From an uncultured Mediterranea sp. (lineage in GTDB: Bacteria > Bacteroidota > Bacteroidia > Bacteroidales > Bacteroidaceae): 64,000 nt of DNA. This document shows, one piece after another, positions 29,459-40,105 of the stretch. How positions within the stretch are numbered: the first letter of the stretch is position 1; each line of letters opens with the position of its first letter. Both the position numbers and the translations under genes were made by a program. The notes beneath the pieces are model-generated. The model was given only the letters and a program-made list of their open reading frames with translations. It searched no databases and was not told the DNA's origin. The stretch lies in assembly GCA_945831575.1 (NCBI GenBank), contig CAMACX010000008.1, forward strand, positions 16,224-80,223, written 5' to 3'.

Positions 29459-30832
29459 ATGGAAGAGATTATACACTTGATTAACGAGATGTCACCTTAC
29501 CTGTTGCTGGGTTTTTTCCTGGCAGGGGTGATGCATGCCTTTGTGCCTCGTACCCTCTATAGCCGCTACCTCTCAGCCCGAGGCTTCCGCTCCGTGCTCT
29601 ATGCTGCCCTGCTGGGCATTCCGCTGCCTCTCTGTTCGTGTGGCGTAATCCCCACGGCTATGTCCCTCCGTCGTGAAGGGGCTTCCAAGGGGGCTACGGT
29701 CTCTTTCCTTGTCGCCACACCGCAGACGGGTATAGATTCCATTGTGGCTACCTACTCGCTCATGGGCCTTCCCTTTGCGATTATCCGTCCCTTGGTGGCA
29801 TTGCTCACCGCTCTGTTCGGTGGGCTATTGGTGGATTGTTTTGATGAAGGATGTTCTCCCTCTCCATTTACTTCAGCTTCAGCAGATACTGTTCAAACTT
29901 GCAGTTGTGGGCATGACCATGCAATGCATGCTCACGGCTTCTTTACCCGGTTGAAGGAGGCTTTTCACTACGCTTTCGTAGAAATGATGCAGGATATTGG
30001 CAAGTGGCTGGTCGTTGGCTTGGTTGTCGCCGGACTGATTACCGTGCTGGTTCCCGACAGCTTCTTTGCTCTGTTTGCCGGCGATTCCTTGATGAGCATC
30101 CTCTTTGTGCTACTCTTCTCTATACCGATGTACCTTTGTGCTACAGGCTCCATACCGATTGCTGTAGCCTTGATGCTCAAGGGACTGACTCCCGGGGCAG
30201 CATTGGTCTTGTTGATGGCCGGCCCGGCAAGCAATGCCGCCTCGATGCTTGTCATAGGTAAGGTGCTGGGACGCCGATCGCTGTTGCTCTATCTGCTTTC
30301 TATTGTGGGGGGAGCCGTGGCATTTGGCCTGTTGGTTGATGCTTTGTTTCCTGCTTCGTGGTTTGCCCCATTAGGAAGTGAGGCTGTGGCCGACTGCTGT
30401 GCGACCAGCGAAAGCCACCTCTTCGGGTGGATTTGCACCGTCTTGATGGCGCTGTTGCTGCTTCGAGCCTTCGCGCTGCGCTATTTCGGTCATGAGCGGG
30501 GCTGTCTTTGTCACGACCACGAGGAGTATGCTTGCGAGGATGCGCATTGCAGCTGTCATGTTCATGAGCATCTGGAGGAAGATGCCTGTGGTTGTCGTCT
30601 CTCCGAGGAGACCGTCCCGGTGCGTCGTTATCGGGTCAAGGGAATGAACTGTAACCATTGCCGTGCCAACGTGGAGAAGGCTTTGCGTTCCGTCAGTGGA
30701 GTAAAGCAGGTAGAGGTCTCGCTGAAGGAGGAGATGGCTGTGGTTGAGGGGACTTGTGAGGAGCCGCTGCTCGTTGAGGCGGTGCAATCGTTGGGCTTTG
30801 ATATTTATCTGTTGGAAGGAGACGACGCATGA
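29459..30832 (+). CDS. SO_0444-like Cu/Zn efflux permease with His/Cys linker and C-terminal HMA domain
   Basis: IPLPLCSCGVIPTAMSLRREGASKGATVSFLVATPQTGIDS; Cys/His-rich CLCHDHEEYACEDAHCSCHVHEH; HMA VKGMNCNHCRANVEKAL. Confidence 0.9.
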   Translation: MEEIIHLINEMSPYLLLGFFLAGVMHAFVPRTLYSRYLSARGFRSVLYAALLGIPLPLCSCGVIPTAMSLRREGASKGATVSFLVATPQTGIDSIVATYSLMGLPFAIIRPLVALLTALFGGLLVDCFDEGCSPSPFTSASADTVQTCSCGHDHAMHAHGFFTRLKEAFHYAFVEMMQDIGKWLVVGLVVAGLITVLVPDSFFALFAGDSLMSILFVLLFSIPMYLCATGSIPIAVALMLKGLTPGAALVLLMAGPASNAASMLVIGKVLGRRSLLLYLLSIVGGAVAFGLLVDALFPASWFAPLGSEAVADCCATSESHLFGWICTVLMALLLLRAFALRYFGHERGCLCHDHEEYACEDAHCSCHVHEHLEEDACGCRLSEETVPVRRYRVKGMNCNHCRANVEKALRSVSGVKQVEVSLKEEMAVVEGTCEEPLLVEAVQSLGFDIYLLEGDDA

Positions 30833-31278
30833 CGAAGCAATCCGAAGCATTATGGCATCTCAATCCCTCCGCTTACCTGGAGCGGCATGAGGTAAAGCCC
30901 ACGGCCAATCGCATCAGTGTACTCCGGCAGTTGGCTCAGGCTACGCATCCCCTCTCGTTGCGTGAGTTGGAGGAGCAGCTTGAAACCATCGACCGCAGTA
31001 ACCTCTTCCGCACCCTCACCCTCTTCCGCAAAGCCCACTTGGTACACGTCATTGAGGACGGCAGTGAGAGTGTGAAATACGAGCTCTGCCGCGACGGCAG
31101 TGCCACCCACGATGACTTGCATGTCCATTTCCGTTGCGAATCGTGTCAGCGCACTTTCTGCCTGGAGGAGGTACATATTCCTTGTGTGGTGCTTCCTGAG
31201 GGCTTCGAGGCCCTCTCGGTAAACTATGTCATCAAGGGGCTTTGTCCCGACTGTCGCCGCAAGCAGGAGAACCGATAG
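30829..31278 (+). CDS. Fur family transcriptional regulator
   Basis: RISVLRQLAQATHPLSLRELEEQL, HVHFRCESCQRTFCLEEV; overlaps the permease stop by 4 bp (ATGA). Confidence 0.9.
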   Translation: MTKQSEALWHLNPSAYLERHEVKPTANRISVLRQLAQATHPLSLRELEEQLETIDRSNLFRTLTLFRKAHLVHVIEDGSESVKYELCRDGSATHDDLHVHFRCESCQRTFCLEEVHIPCVVLPEGFEALSVNYVIKGLCPDCRRKQENR

Positions 31279-31286
31279 TAAATATT

Positions 31287-31328
31287 GCGTCCCCTTACCA
31301 TCCCATTGCTGGGTACGTAAGGGGACGC
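31287..31328. terminator. Hairpin between convergent genes (bidirectional terminator candidate)
   Basis: GCGTCCCCTTAC ... GTAAGGGGACGC, 12-bp perfect stem. Confidence 0.65.
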
Positions 31329-31350
31329 TTCTGTGTAAGATGCTTGGAAA

Positions 31351-32868
31351 TTAGTCGTTGATCAGGTCCTTACCGGTCATCTCGGCGGGTTGCTTCATGC
31401 CGAGGATGTGGAGGATTGAGGGAGCTACGTCAGCCAGTACACCGTTCTCTACGCGGGCAGCCTTGTTTTCCGTTACATAGACGAAGGGCACGGGGTTGAG
31501 CGAGTGGGCCGTGTTGGGCGTGCCATCCTCGTTGAGGGCGTGGTCGGCGTTGCCGTGGTCGGCAATGATGATGACCTCGTAACCGTTGGCCTTGGCGGCT
31601 TCTACGGTCTCGTTCACGCATTGGTCAATGGCTACGACAGCCTTCTCAATGGCGCTGTAGATACCCGTGTGGCCCACCATGTCGCCGTTGGCATAGTTCA
31701 CCACGATGAAGTCATACTTCTGTGTGCCGATGGCCTCCACCAGCTTATCCTTTACCTCGTAAGCGCTCATTTCGGGCTTCAGGTCGTAGGTAGCCACCTT
31801 GGGAGAGGGTACCAGGATGCGCTCTTCGCCCTCATAGGGTGTCTCGCGGCCACCATTGAAGAAGAAGGTGACGTGGGCATACTTCTCGGTTTCAGCAATG
31901 TGGAGCTGGCTCTTGCCCTCATTGGAGAGGTATTCGCCCAGCGTGTTCTGTACGTTCTCCTTGTCGAAGAGGATGTGAACGCCTTTGAAAGAAGCATCGT
32001 AGGGCGTCATGCAGAAGTATTGCAGGCCGGGGATGGTCATCATGCCCTGTTCAGGCATATCCTGCTGCGTCAGCACGATGGTCAGCTCCTTGGCGCGGTC
32101 GTTGCGGTAGTTGAAGAAGATGACTACATCGCCCTCCTTGATGGTGCCATCTACGGTGCTGTTGACGATAGGCTTGATGAACTCATCAGTCACCTCCTCG
32201 TCGTAGCTCTCCTGCATGGCTTTCACCATGTCGTCAGCTTGACGTCCTTCGCCCTTCACGAGCAGGTCGTAGGCAGTCTTCACGCGTTCCCAACGCTTGT
32301 CGCGGTCCATGGCGTAGAAGCGTCCGATGATGCTGGCCACGGTGCCGGCGCTCTGTGCGCAGTGGTCGGTGAGCTGCTGGATGAATCCCTTGCCGCTGCG
32401 AGGGTCGGTGTCACGGCCGTCCATGAAGCAGTGGATGAAGGTATTGCTGATGCCGTAGTCTTTGGCAATGTCGCAGAGCGTGAAGAGGTGCTCGAGCGAG
32501 CTGTGTACGCCACCGTTGGAGGTGAGGCCCATCAGGTGGATGCTCTTGCCCGTCTCCTTGGCATAGCCGTAGGCAGCCTGAATCTCCTTGTTCTGGCGGA
32601 TGCTGCCGTCAGCGCAGGCACGGTTGATTTTCACGAGGTCCTGATATACGATGCGTCCGGCACCGATATTGAGGTGACCCACTTCAGAGTTACCCATCTG
32701 TCCGTCGGGCAGGCCCACGTTCTCGCCGCTGGCTTGCAGTTGGGAGTGGGGGTAGTTGGCCATGAGAGAGTCCCAGTAGGGGGTAGGAGTCTGGGAGATG
32801 ACATCATCTTTCTGGCGGTCGCCGATGCCCCAGCCGTCCAGAATCATCAGAAGTGCTTTTTTGCTCAT
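31351..32868 (-). CDS. gpmI: 2,3-bisphosphoglycerate-independent phosphoglycerate mutase
   Basis: [53 protein letters not shown]; start trimmed from 32985. Confidence 0.97.
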   Translation of the reverse strand: MSKKALLMILDGWGIGDRQKDDVISQTPTPYWDSLMANYPHSQLQASGENVGLPDGQMGNSEVGHLNIGAGRIVYQDLVKINRACADGSIRQNKEIQAAYGYAKETGKSIHLMGLTSNGGVHSSLEHLFTLCDIAKDYGISNTFIHCFMDGRDTDPRSGKGFIQQLTDHCAQSAGTVASIIGRFYAMDRDKRWERVKTAYDLLVKGEGRQADDMVKAMQESYDEEVTDEFIKPIVNSTVDGTIKEGDVVIFFNYRNDRAKELTIVLTQQDMPEQGMMTIPGLQYFCMTPYDASFKGVHILFDKENVQNTLGEYLSNEGKSQLHIAETEKYAHVTFFFNGGRETPYEGEERILVPSPKVATYDLKPEMSAYEVKDKLVEAIGTQKYDFIVVNYANGDMVGHTGIYSAIEKAVVAIDQCVNETVEAAKANGYEVIIIADHGNADHALNEDGTPNTAHSLNPVPFVYVTENKAARVENGVLADVAPSILHILGMKQPAEMTGKDLIND

Positions 32869-33195
32869 AATGTTTATTGGTTTATTGGGTTGATTTTTGC
32901 TTGTTTCCTTCTGTGAATGCGTGTGGTCGCAATTCAGGGCGCAAATATACGGTTTTGCAGTTGATTTATCAAGACTTTGGTGCATTTTTTCTTTACCGCT
33001 CTATTGCGCATCGTGATGAGAAGTGATTCTCAACTGTTGAAATTCCTGGAAAGTTCTTAACAGAGGACTTGCCGGCTCATCCGCTAGACAGGCCTAACCT
33101 CTATCCCTAGATTCATTGGCGAGGCACTACGCCCACCACCTCCTTCCTCTAAGGCTGCTCCGCTCCTGCGCTAAAGTAGCTAGGGGATGAACTCG

Positions 33196-33270
33196 ATTTG
33201 AACTCGATTTGAAGTCGATTTGAACTCGATGAAAAATTAGAGATTCATCGACTTCATATCGAGTTCAAAT
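33196..33270. repeat. Direct and inverted repeat cluster (long imperfect hairpin)
   Basis: ATTTGAACTCGATTTGAAGTCGAT (33196-33219) against the reverse complement of ATTCATCGACTTCATATCGAGTTCAAAT (33243-33270); GAACTCGATTT also repeated directly. Confidence 0.75.
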
Positions 33271-33479
33271 GGGCTTCACTACGGAGGTACATTAGCGTTG
33301 CCTTAGCAGGATGATAGACTTATATCCTGTTCAAGATAGAGGAGGGGTGGAGGGAATAGGCGCATAAAATATCATTACATATTTAGATTTTAAGCCATTT
33401 TTTTATTGGACGATTATTTGGACTTCTCAACGATATTGCCTTATTTTGCAAACTCAAAACGCAATTGTAGGTACATATC

Positions 33480-35138
33480 ATGGGAAACTGTTATAGGCAC
33501 GTTATATATAGCATATTAATCTTGTTTGTATGGGCCATGTTGCCATGGGCAACGGTGGGGGCAAAAATGCGTCCCGTTGACTCGTTGTTGCTTGTTCTCG
33601 ATGGTGAGATAGAGCAGCGTCATCTGTACAGGGAACAGAAGGAGCAACGTCTTGCCGCCTTGAAGCAGCTACTCGAGAAATCACTTCAGCTCTCCATGCA
33701 GTTTGAGCAATGCAGTCAGCTCTTCAGCGAGTACGAGAGTTATCAGTTTGATTCGGCCTACGTCTATGCCAAACGCTCCCTTCATATTGCCCGTCAGTTG
33801 GGCGACTCAGTGGCACTGGCCCGTGCTCACCGATACGTAGCCCGTTGCTATATTGGCTTGGGTTCTTTCTATGATGCCGTATTACAGGTGGACAGCATCC
33901 CCTACCAACAACTGCCCATTGACGAACAGATTGATTACTATACACTCTGCGTCTATCTCTATCAGGATATGGCAGACTACCTGAAAGGGACAAGAGACCT
34001 CTATCGATGCTATACCGACAAAGCCGAACGCTATCGTTGCTGGTTAAGACAAAACAACTGCCGTTCCACCCTCGACTATGTACGTAAGAACAACCTGGCT
34101 ATAACCCATATTGACAGCCTTCCTCTGGAGCAGAAAAATCCGGCACGCGAGGAGTACGTGCGTGAGTTCCAGCTCTCACTGCACGAGATGGCCGTACAAT
34201 ATTACATAATGGGCGAGACGGCTGAAAGGCAGGGCAATCGTCAACAGGCTATCGCCTATACTGCGCTGTCTGCTATTTACGACATTCGTTCAGCCACACG
34301 CGAGACACGGGCCAGTCAGGTACTGGCCGGCTATCTCTATGAAGAGAAACAGATAGCCCGGGCCGTGCGCTACATCCATCTGGCGCAGGAGGATGCCGAA
34401 TTCTTCAACACCCAGAAGCGCAGAACGGAAATCAATCAAATCCTGCCACGAATCGAAAACCGGCGCTATGACTGGATCAGCAGCCAGCGCACAGCACTCT
34501 GCCTGGGCATTGTGCTCGTGGCAGGACTGCTTCTGCTCGTCATTTGGCTGGCTCTGCGCATCAACTTACGCAATCATAGGTTGGCCGAGGCACGCCGTGA
34601 GATAGCCAATCAAGCCAAGGAACTGCGCGACACGAACGAGGCACTGACCCACAGCAAGCAGCGGCTGGAAGAGGCCAACGACATCAAGGACCAGTACATC
34701 ATACAGTCGCTCTACAGCGACTCCACATTCGTTACCCGCGTGGAAGAGATCTGCCGTCAACTTGACCGTAAACTCAAGGCCCGTCAGTATGCCGACCTCA
34801 ACGGCATCTCTACCATGATGGGCATCAAACAGGAGCGCGAACGGATGACGCTGGCTTTCGATCAGGCTTTTCTCAAGTTGTTTCCCAACTTTCCGGAGGC
34901 CTATAACAACCTTTTTGACGAAGAAAACCGCGTCAACTTCTGTGCCGATGTGCCCATGCCCACCGAGGTGCGCATCTTTGCCTTGATGCGATTGGGCATA
35001 GAGGAAGTCTCCGTGGTGAGCCGCTACCTCAACCTCTCGCCCAACTCCATCTACGTCTATAAGGCTAAGGTCAAAGCCAAGGCCAGGGTAGGGAAGGAGG
35101 AGTTCGAAATGCGCATCAAGCGGATTCCCAAGCCATAA
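33480..35138 (+). CDS. DUF6377-like TPR/TM/coiled-coil/HTH regulator of the adjacent PUL
   Basis: N-terminal signal, TPR-like helices, TM TALCLGIVLVAGLLLLVIWLAL, C-terminal HTH RLGIEEVSVVSRYLNLSPNSIYVYKAKVKAKA. Confidence 0.8.
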   Translation: MGNCYRHVIYSILILFVWAMLPWATVGAKMRPVDSLLLVLDGEIEQRHLYREQKEQRLAALKQLLEKSLQLSMQFEQCSQLFSEYESYQFDSAYVYAKRSLHIARQLGDSVALARAHRYVARCYIGLGSFYDAVLQVDSIPYQQLPIDEQIDYYTLCVYLYQDMADYLKGTRDLYRCYTDKAERYRCWLRQNNCRSTLDYVRKNNLAITHIDSLPLEQKNPAREEYVREFQLSLHEMAVQYYIMGETAERQGNRQQAIAYTALSAIYDIRSATRETRASQVLAGYLYEEKQIARAVRYIHLAQEDAEFFNTQKRRTEINQILPRIENRRYDWISSQRTALCLGIVLVAGLLLLVIWLALRINLRNHRLAEARREIANQAKELRDTNEALTHSKQRLEEANDIKDQYIIQSLYSDSTFVTRVEEICRQLDRKLKARQYADLNGISTMMGIKQERERMTLAFDQAFLKLFPNFPEAYNNLFDEENRVNFCADVPMPTEVRIFALMRLGIEEVSVVSRYLNLSPNSIYVYKAKVKAKARVGKEEFEMRIKRIPKP

Positions 35139-35330
35139 ATTACGCCTCTCATCAGACCTTAATTAATCCGCATTTTGATAATTGCAACGGTTTGTTTTAC
35201 AGACCGTAAGGGTGTTTATGTACCTTAATTTACCCTTAATCACTTCGGTGGCTTGATGCAAACTGTTTACTTTGCTGCACAAACAACAAAAAAAATTCTT
35301 TATGTTAAACTTAAAAAAACAGGTAAAGCC

Positions 35331-38318
35331 ATGAGAAGTAGAATTTATTTCTTATTGTTCCTATGTTTTGTTTTGTGCGGTGCATCACAGCCAGGGTGGG
35401 CGCAATCTACGCTCACCGTCACAGGTACGGTGACTGATGGCACTACGGGAGAAACACTCATAGGTGTAAACATCAAAATCAAAAACGGCTCACGAGGTTG
35501 TACCACTGATTTGGACGGCAACTATACGTTGAGCGGAGTGGGTAGTAAAGAGGTGCTGGTCTTCTCCAGCATCGGTTACAAAACTCAGGAGATTCAGGTA
35601 AACGGTCGCACGCGTATCGACCTTCAGATGAAAGAGGATAGCGAGCTGCTTGGTGAGGTGGTGGTCATTGGTTATGGCACCATGGACAAAAAGGAGCTGA
35701 CTTCTGCTATTGCTCACGTCAGTGAGAAGGAGTTCCTCAACATCAGTAGCATCGATCCCTCGATGATGATTCAGGGTAAGGTGGCTGGTGTTTCGATTAC
35801 CAATACCGGTGCAGGCGACCCCAATAACCAGGCAAGCATCCAGATTCGTGGTGTCAGCAGCCGTTCGGCAGGCCTCGGCCCGTTGATTGTCATTGATGGT
35901 GTTCCCGGTGGTAACCTCACCAATCTCAATCCCAACGACATTGCCTCATTCGACATCCTGAAGGATGGTGCAGCCAGTGCCATCTACGGTACACGAGGCA
36001 GCAACGGTGTTATCCTGATTACTACTAAAAAAGGCAGCAAGGATGGGGCCATCCATACCTCTTACAGTGGCAACTTCTCGTTCGATGTGATGAAGAAGGA
36101 GCTGGATATGCTCTCGGCAGACGAATATCGTAGCCTACGTATTGAGCAGGATGGCACGGGCGTTGACCTGGGCGGCAATGACGACTGGCTGGATGCCGTC
36201 AGTCAGACCGGCTTCAGCATGCAGCATACGCTGACGCTGAGCGGAGGTAATGATAAGAGTAACTACCGCGTGAGTGCTGACTACCGTGATGCCCGTGGTA
36301 TCGACAAGCGTTCGGGACGTGAGGAGTATGGGGCGCGTGCCTCCATCAACCACACCACGGCCAGTGGTTTGCTGTCCTTTACACTCAATGTGGCCCCGCG
36401 CATTGCCTACCGTGACAACTCCGATTGGAACGCCTTCCGAAATGCATTGGAAGCTAATCCGACCACTCCCATCATGGACCCGGAGAATCCCACCCGTTAC
36501 TACAATTTCCAGGGACAGGTGGTAGGTTACAACCCGGTTGAGGCACTCACCATTGAAGAGAGTTCGGGTGAGACCAAGCTGATTGACTGGGATGGCACAG
36601 CCAAGTTGAACCTGCTCCCTCTCCTGCTCAAGGACAAGAGCAAGAACCATATCCTGACTACGCAGATTACTTTCGCAGACCACCAGTATGATAACTTCAA
36701 CAAGTGGTTTCGTCCCTCGACCAGCACGCAGGCCATTAATGCCGGACGCGATGGTCAGGCCAGTCGTGACTACTCCAAGGAGCGGCAGCACAGCTTAGAA
36801 TGGTTGGCCAACTATCAGACCTCCATTAAGGGACACAACATCAAGGCCATGGCGGGTTACTCATACCAATATGCTCAGTATAGCGGTTTAAATGCTAGCA
36901 ACAGCGACTTCCCCAATGACGGTCTGGGTGCCGACAACATCGGCACGGGTGAATATGCCAAGGATGAGGGTGAAATCGGTATGGGTACCTACAAGAACGA
37001 CTGGAAGCTGATAGCCTTCTTTGGACGTATCAGCTACGACTGGCAGGGCCGTTATCTCGTTACCGCTTCGCTGCGTCACGAAGGTTCGTCGAAATTTGGT
37101 GCCAACAATAAGTGGGGTAATTTCCCCGCCGTATCTGCAGGTTGGCGCATATCCGAGGAGAGCTTCATGAAAGACGTGAAATGGATCAGTGATTTGAAGC
37201 TGCGTGCCGACTATGGTGTCACCGGCAATCAGGACTTTGGTAGTTACAATTCGCTCAACACCATGACAGGATTCGGCTATTATTTCTATAACGGCAAGTA
37301 CTTCCAGGTGTGGGGACCCTCAAAGAACGTCAATCCCGACCTGAAGTGGGAGAAGGGTAAGAACTGGAACGTAGGTATAGACTTTGCTCTCTTCGATGGC
37401 AAAGTCAGCGGTTCGTTGAACTACTTCAACCGTCGTCAGCAAGACCTGCTGGGTAACTACAAGGTGTCCGTTCCTCCCTACTTGTTCGATGAGACCTTTG
37501 TCAACGTGGGTACGATGAAGAATACTGGATTTGAATTTGACGTCCAATGGAATGCCGTCCAGAGCAAGGATTTCGACTACTCTGTCAGTGTGGTAGGCTC
37601 CACCATGGACAACAAGTTCGTCAACTTCAGCAACTCGGAGTATGTAGGACAGGACTTCTACAATGTCTGTGGTACTGAAGATCCCTATCCCTTCTATAAC
37701 TTGCAGCGCATAGAGAAAGGCAAGCGCATAGGCAATTTCTACATGTGGAAGTATGCCGGCGTAGATACCAACGGCGACTGGCTGGTTTACGACAAGGAGG
37801 GCGACATCATCAAGGCTGCTCAGGCCAGCGATGAAGACCGCCAGGTGGTGGGCAACGGCTTGCCCAAGTTTACTGGCTCAATGACCCACAACTTCCGTTA
37901 CAAGAATTTTGACCTCTCTCTCTTCTTCCGGGGAGCCTTCGGTTACGACATCTTCAACATTCACGACTTCTACTACGGTACGCGCAATTTCACTGGCAAT
38001 GTGCTGAAGAAGGCGTACAACAAGAACCTTCCCGTATCGGCCAAGGCCAACCCTGTGGTGTGCGACTACTTCCTGGAGCGTGGAGATTATCTGAAGCTCG
38101 ACATGGTGACGTTGGGCTATACCTGGAATACAGGTTGCAAGTATTTGTCGCGTGCGCGCCTCTACGCTACGGCTAAGAACCTGCTTACCATCACGAAGTT
38201 CAGCGGTGTAGATCCTGCTTCCTATCAGGTGAACGGGCTGACCCCGGGTGCTACAGGATCGCGCACCTACTATCCCTCCACCCGCCAGTTTATCGTGGGT
38301 GTGCAACTTGACTTCTAA
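35331..38318 (+). CDS. SusC/RagA family TonB-linked outer membrane protein
   Basis: CarboxypepD-like TVTDGTTGETLIGVNIKIKN, plug VVVIGYGTMDKKELTSAI, SIQIRGVSSRSAGLGPLIVIDGVPGG, GAASAIYGTRGSNGVILITTKKG. Confidence 0.97.
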   Translation: MRSRIYFLLFLCFVLCGASQPGWAQSTLTVTGTVTDGTTGETLIGVNIKIKNGSRGCTTDLDGNYTLSGVGSKEVLVFSSIGYKTQEIQVNGRTRIDLQMKEDSELLGEVVVIGYGTMDKKELTSAIAHVSEKEFLNISSIDPSMMIQGKVAGVSITNTGAGDPNNQASIQIRGVSSRSAGLGPLIVIDGVPGGNLTNLNPNDIASFDILKDGAASAIYGTRGSNGVILITTKKGSKDGAIHTSYSGNFSFDVMKKELDMLSADEYRSLRIEQDGTGVDLGGNDDWLDAVSQTGFSMQHTLTLSGGNDKSNYRVSADYRDARGIDKRSGREEYGARASINHTTASGLLSFTLNVAPRIAYRDNSDWNAFRNALEANPTTPIMDPENPTRYYNFQGQVVGYNPVEALTIEESSGETKLIDWDGTAKLNLLPLLLKDKSKNHILTTQITFADHQYDNFNKWFRPSTSTQAINAGRDGQASRDYSKERQHSLEWLANYQTSIKGHNIKAMAGYSYQYAQYSGLNASNSDFPNDGLGADNIGTGEYAKDEGEIGMGTYKNDWKLIAFFGRISYDWQGRYLVTASLRHEGSSKFGANNKWGNFPAVSAGWRISEESFMKDVKWISDLKLRADYGVTGNQDFGSYNSLNTMTGFGYYFYNGKYFQVWGPSKNVNPDLKWEKGKNWNVGIDFALFDGKVSGSLNYFNRRQQDLLGNYKVSVPPYLFDETFVNVGTMKNTGFEFDVQWNAVQSKDFDYSVSVVGSTMDNKFVNFSNSEYVGQDFYNVCGTEDPYPFYNLQRIEKGKRIGNFYMWKYAGVDTNGDWLVYDKEGDIIKAAQASDEDRQVVGNGLPKFTGSMTHNFRYKNFDLSLFFRGAFGYDIFNIHDFYYGTRNFTGNVLKKAYNKNLPVSAKANPVVCDYFLERGDYLKLDMVTLGYTWNTGCKYLSRARLYATAKNLLTITKFSGVDPASYQVNGLTPGATGSRTYYPSTRQFIVGVQLDF

Positions 38319-38345
38319 TCAACCGGAATTAACCTATTTTGTGAC

Positions 38346-40085
38346 ATGAAACTAATAAATTATATAGCAGGAATAGCACTGGCCGCCACATTGACGACCA
38401 GCTGCACCAATCTGGACGAAACCCTTTATGATCAAGTGGGTACCCAGAACTATTACAATACGCAGATGGACGTGGTGCGTGCCACGTTCCGTCCCTTTGA
38501 ACACGCATTCTGGAGCATCGGCTCGCGCCACGTATTGAACGAACTGACTGCGGACCAGCTGATTACACCTACTCGCGACGGCTGGTGGGATGACGGTGGC
38601 AAGTGGCGTCGGTTACACTATCACACTTGGAATGTGGAGGATGGTGGTGATGCACAGACCGAATGGAACGGTTGTTTTCAGGGCATCATGCAGTGCAACT
38701 ATGTCATCGAGGACCTCAATACCCTCTCGTCCGAGAAGTTCGGCTTCAGTGAGGCTGAGTTCAACAACCTTAAGGCTCAGTGCCGTGCTCTGCGGGCTTG
38801 GTTCTATATCCGCTTGCTCGACGGCTTCCGCAACGTGCCTTTGGCTGTCAGCTTCAACGACGTATCGCAAAACTCCGTGGGGCAGGTAGAACCGCGCGTC
38901 ATCTACGATTTTATTGAGTCGGAACTGAAGGAATGCATCAACCTACTGGCGCAAAAGCCCGCCCTTGGTGGAAACCAGGGGCTGCAGGGACAGTGGACTA
39001 AGGCAGCGGCAGCCTCGCTGCTGGTACGCCTCTATCTCAATGCCAAAGTATATATAGGCGAGGAACACTACACCGAATGTGCCTCCTATGCCGAGAAGAT
39101 TATCAATGGTGAGTACGGGCCCTATGCCGTGGCCGATCGTTGGGATGCTCCCTTCGACTGGGACAACGAGTATTGCGACGAGGTCATCTTCGGCTTCCCC
39201 GCCTCGCAGGGTTACAGCTTCTGGCACTACCAGGGTGATACCTATTGGTGGACTACGCCCGCGCGTGCCCGTTACTACCTGAATGATGCCAAGTGCAAGG
39301 CCGGTGACCACAACACCAAGTATGCCGCTTCGCCCAGTTACGACTTGAACGGTGAGCTTTATTCGTATGAGTTGGGTATGCCTATCCAGAATTTCCGCAA
39401 GTATCCCGGAGATGTACGCATGAAGCTTTATCGTAACCTGGGTGACAACAAGCGCGAAGGCATGTTCTTCTTCGGCTATCTAGATTATATCGATGAGAAT
39501 GGGGAAGCTAAACGTGTGCGTGCTCCGGAGCAGCCCTATGACCTGTATATCCGCGATGCTGTGGGCAAGTTCCAGGGTATGGATCCCGACCAGTGGCCTG
39601 ATGACAAAACCAGTGCCTTGCCCAACGGTGACCACAACTCGGGATGGCACTTCGCCAAATACCCCTTCTACAGTGATGATGACTCCCACCAGATGGAGTC
39701 GGATTATACTGAAATCCGTCTGGCCGAAGTCATCTATTCGCTGGCCGAATGCAAGTTGCGTGCCGGTCAGACGGAAGAGGCCGGCCGCCTGCTCAACCAA
39801 GTACGCCGTCGTAATTACGATGCCACAGCCGACCTGGCCCGCACCCTCTACGCACCCGATGGAGCTGTACAGCTCAATGAGAAAGAGATGTTGGCCGAGT
39901 GGGGTCGCGAGTTTTTTGCTGAGAGCCGTCGCCGCATCGACTTGATCCGTTTTGGCAAGTTCACCAACAGCACCTGGTGGGACAAGACCCCGGATGCCGA
40001 CAACCATACGGAAATATTCCCCATTACGCGCGACATCTTGAATGCCAACCTCAACTTGGTGCAGAATCCTGGTTATAACAAATAA
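38346..40085 (+). CDS. SusD/RagB family nutrient-binding lipoprotein
   Basis: TTSCTNLDETLYDQVGTQNYY; AQCRALRAWFYIRLLDGFRNVPL; C-terminal EWGREFFAESRRRIDLIRFGKF. Confidence 0.96.
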   Translation: MKLINYIAGIALAATLTTSCTNLDETLYDQVGTQNYYNTQMDVVRATFRPFEHAFWSIGSRHVLNELTADQLITPTRDGWWDDGGKWRRLHYHTWNVEDGGDAQTEWNGCFQGIMQCNYVIEDLNTLSSEKFGFSEAEFNNLKAQCRALRAWFYIRLLDGFRNVPLAVSFNDVSQNSVGQVEPRVIYDFIESELKECINLLAQKPALGGNQGLQGQWTKAAAASLLVRLYLNAKVYIGEEHYTECASYAEKIINGEYGPYAVADRWDAPFDWDNEYCDEVIFGFPASQGYSFWHYQGDTYWWTTPARARYYLNDAKCKAGDHNTKYAASPSYDLNGELYSYELGMPIQNFRKYPGDVRMKLYRNLGDNKREGMFFFGYLDYIDENGEAKRVRAPEQPYDLYIRDAVGKFQGMDPDQWPDDKTSALPNGDHNSGWHFAKYPFYSDDDSHQMESDYTEIRLAEVIYSLAECKLRAGQTEEAGRLLNQVRRRNYDATADLARTLYAPDGAVQLNEKEMLAEWGREFFAESRRRIDLIRFGKFTNSTWWDKTPDADNHTEIFPITRDILNANLNLVQNPGYNK

Positions 40086-40105
40086 TCTATTAAAAGGAGA
40101 ACAAC

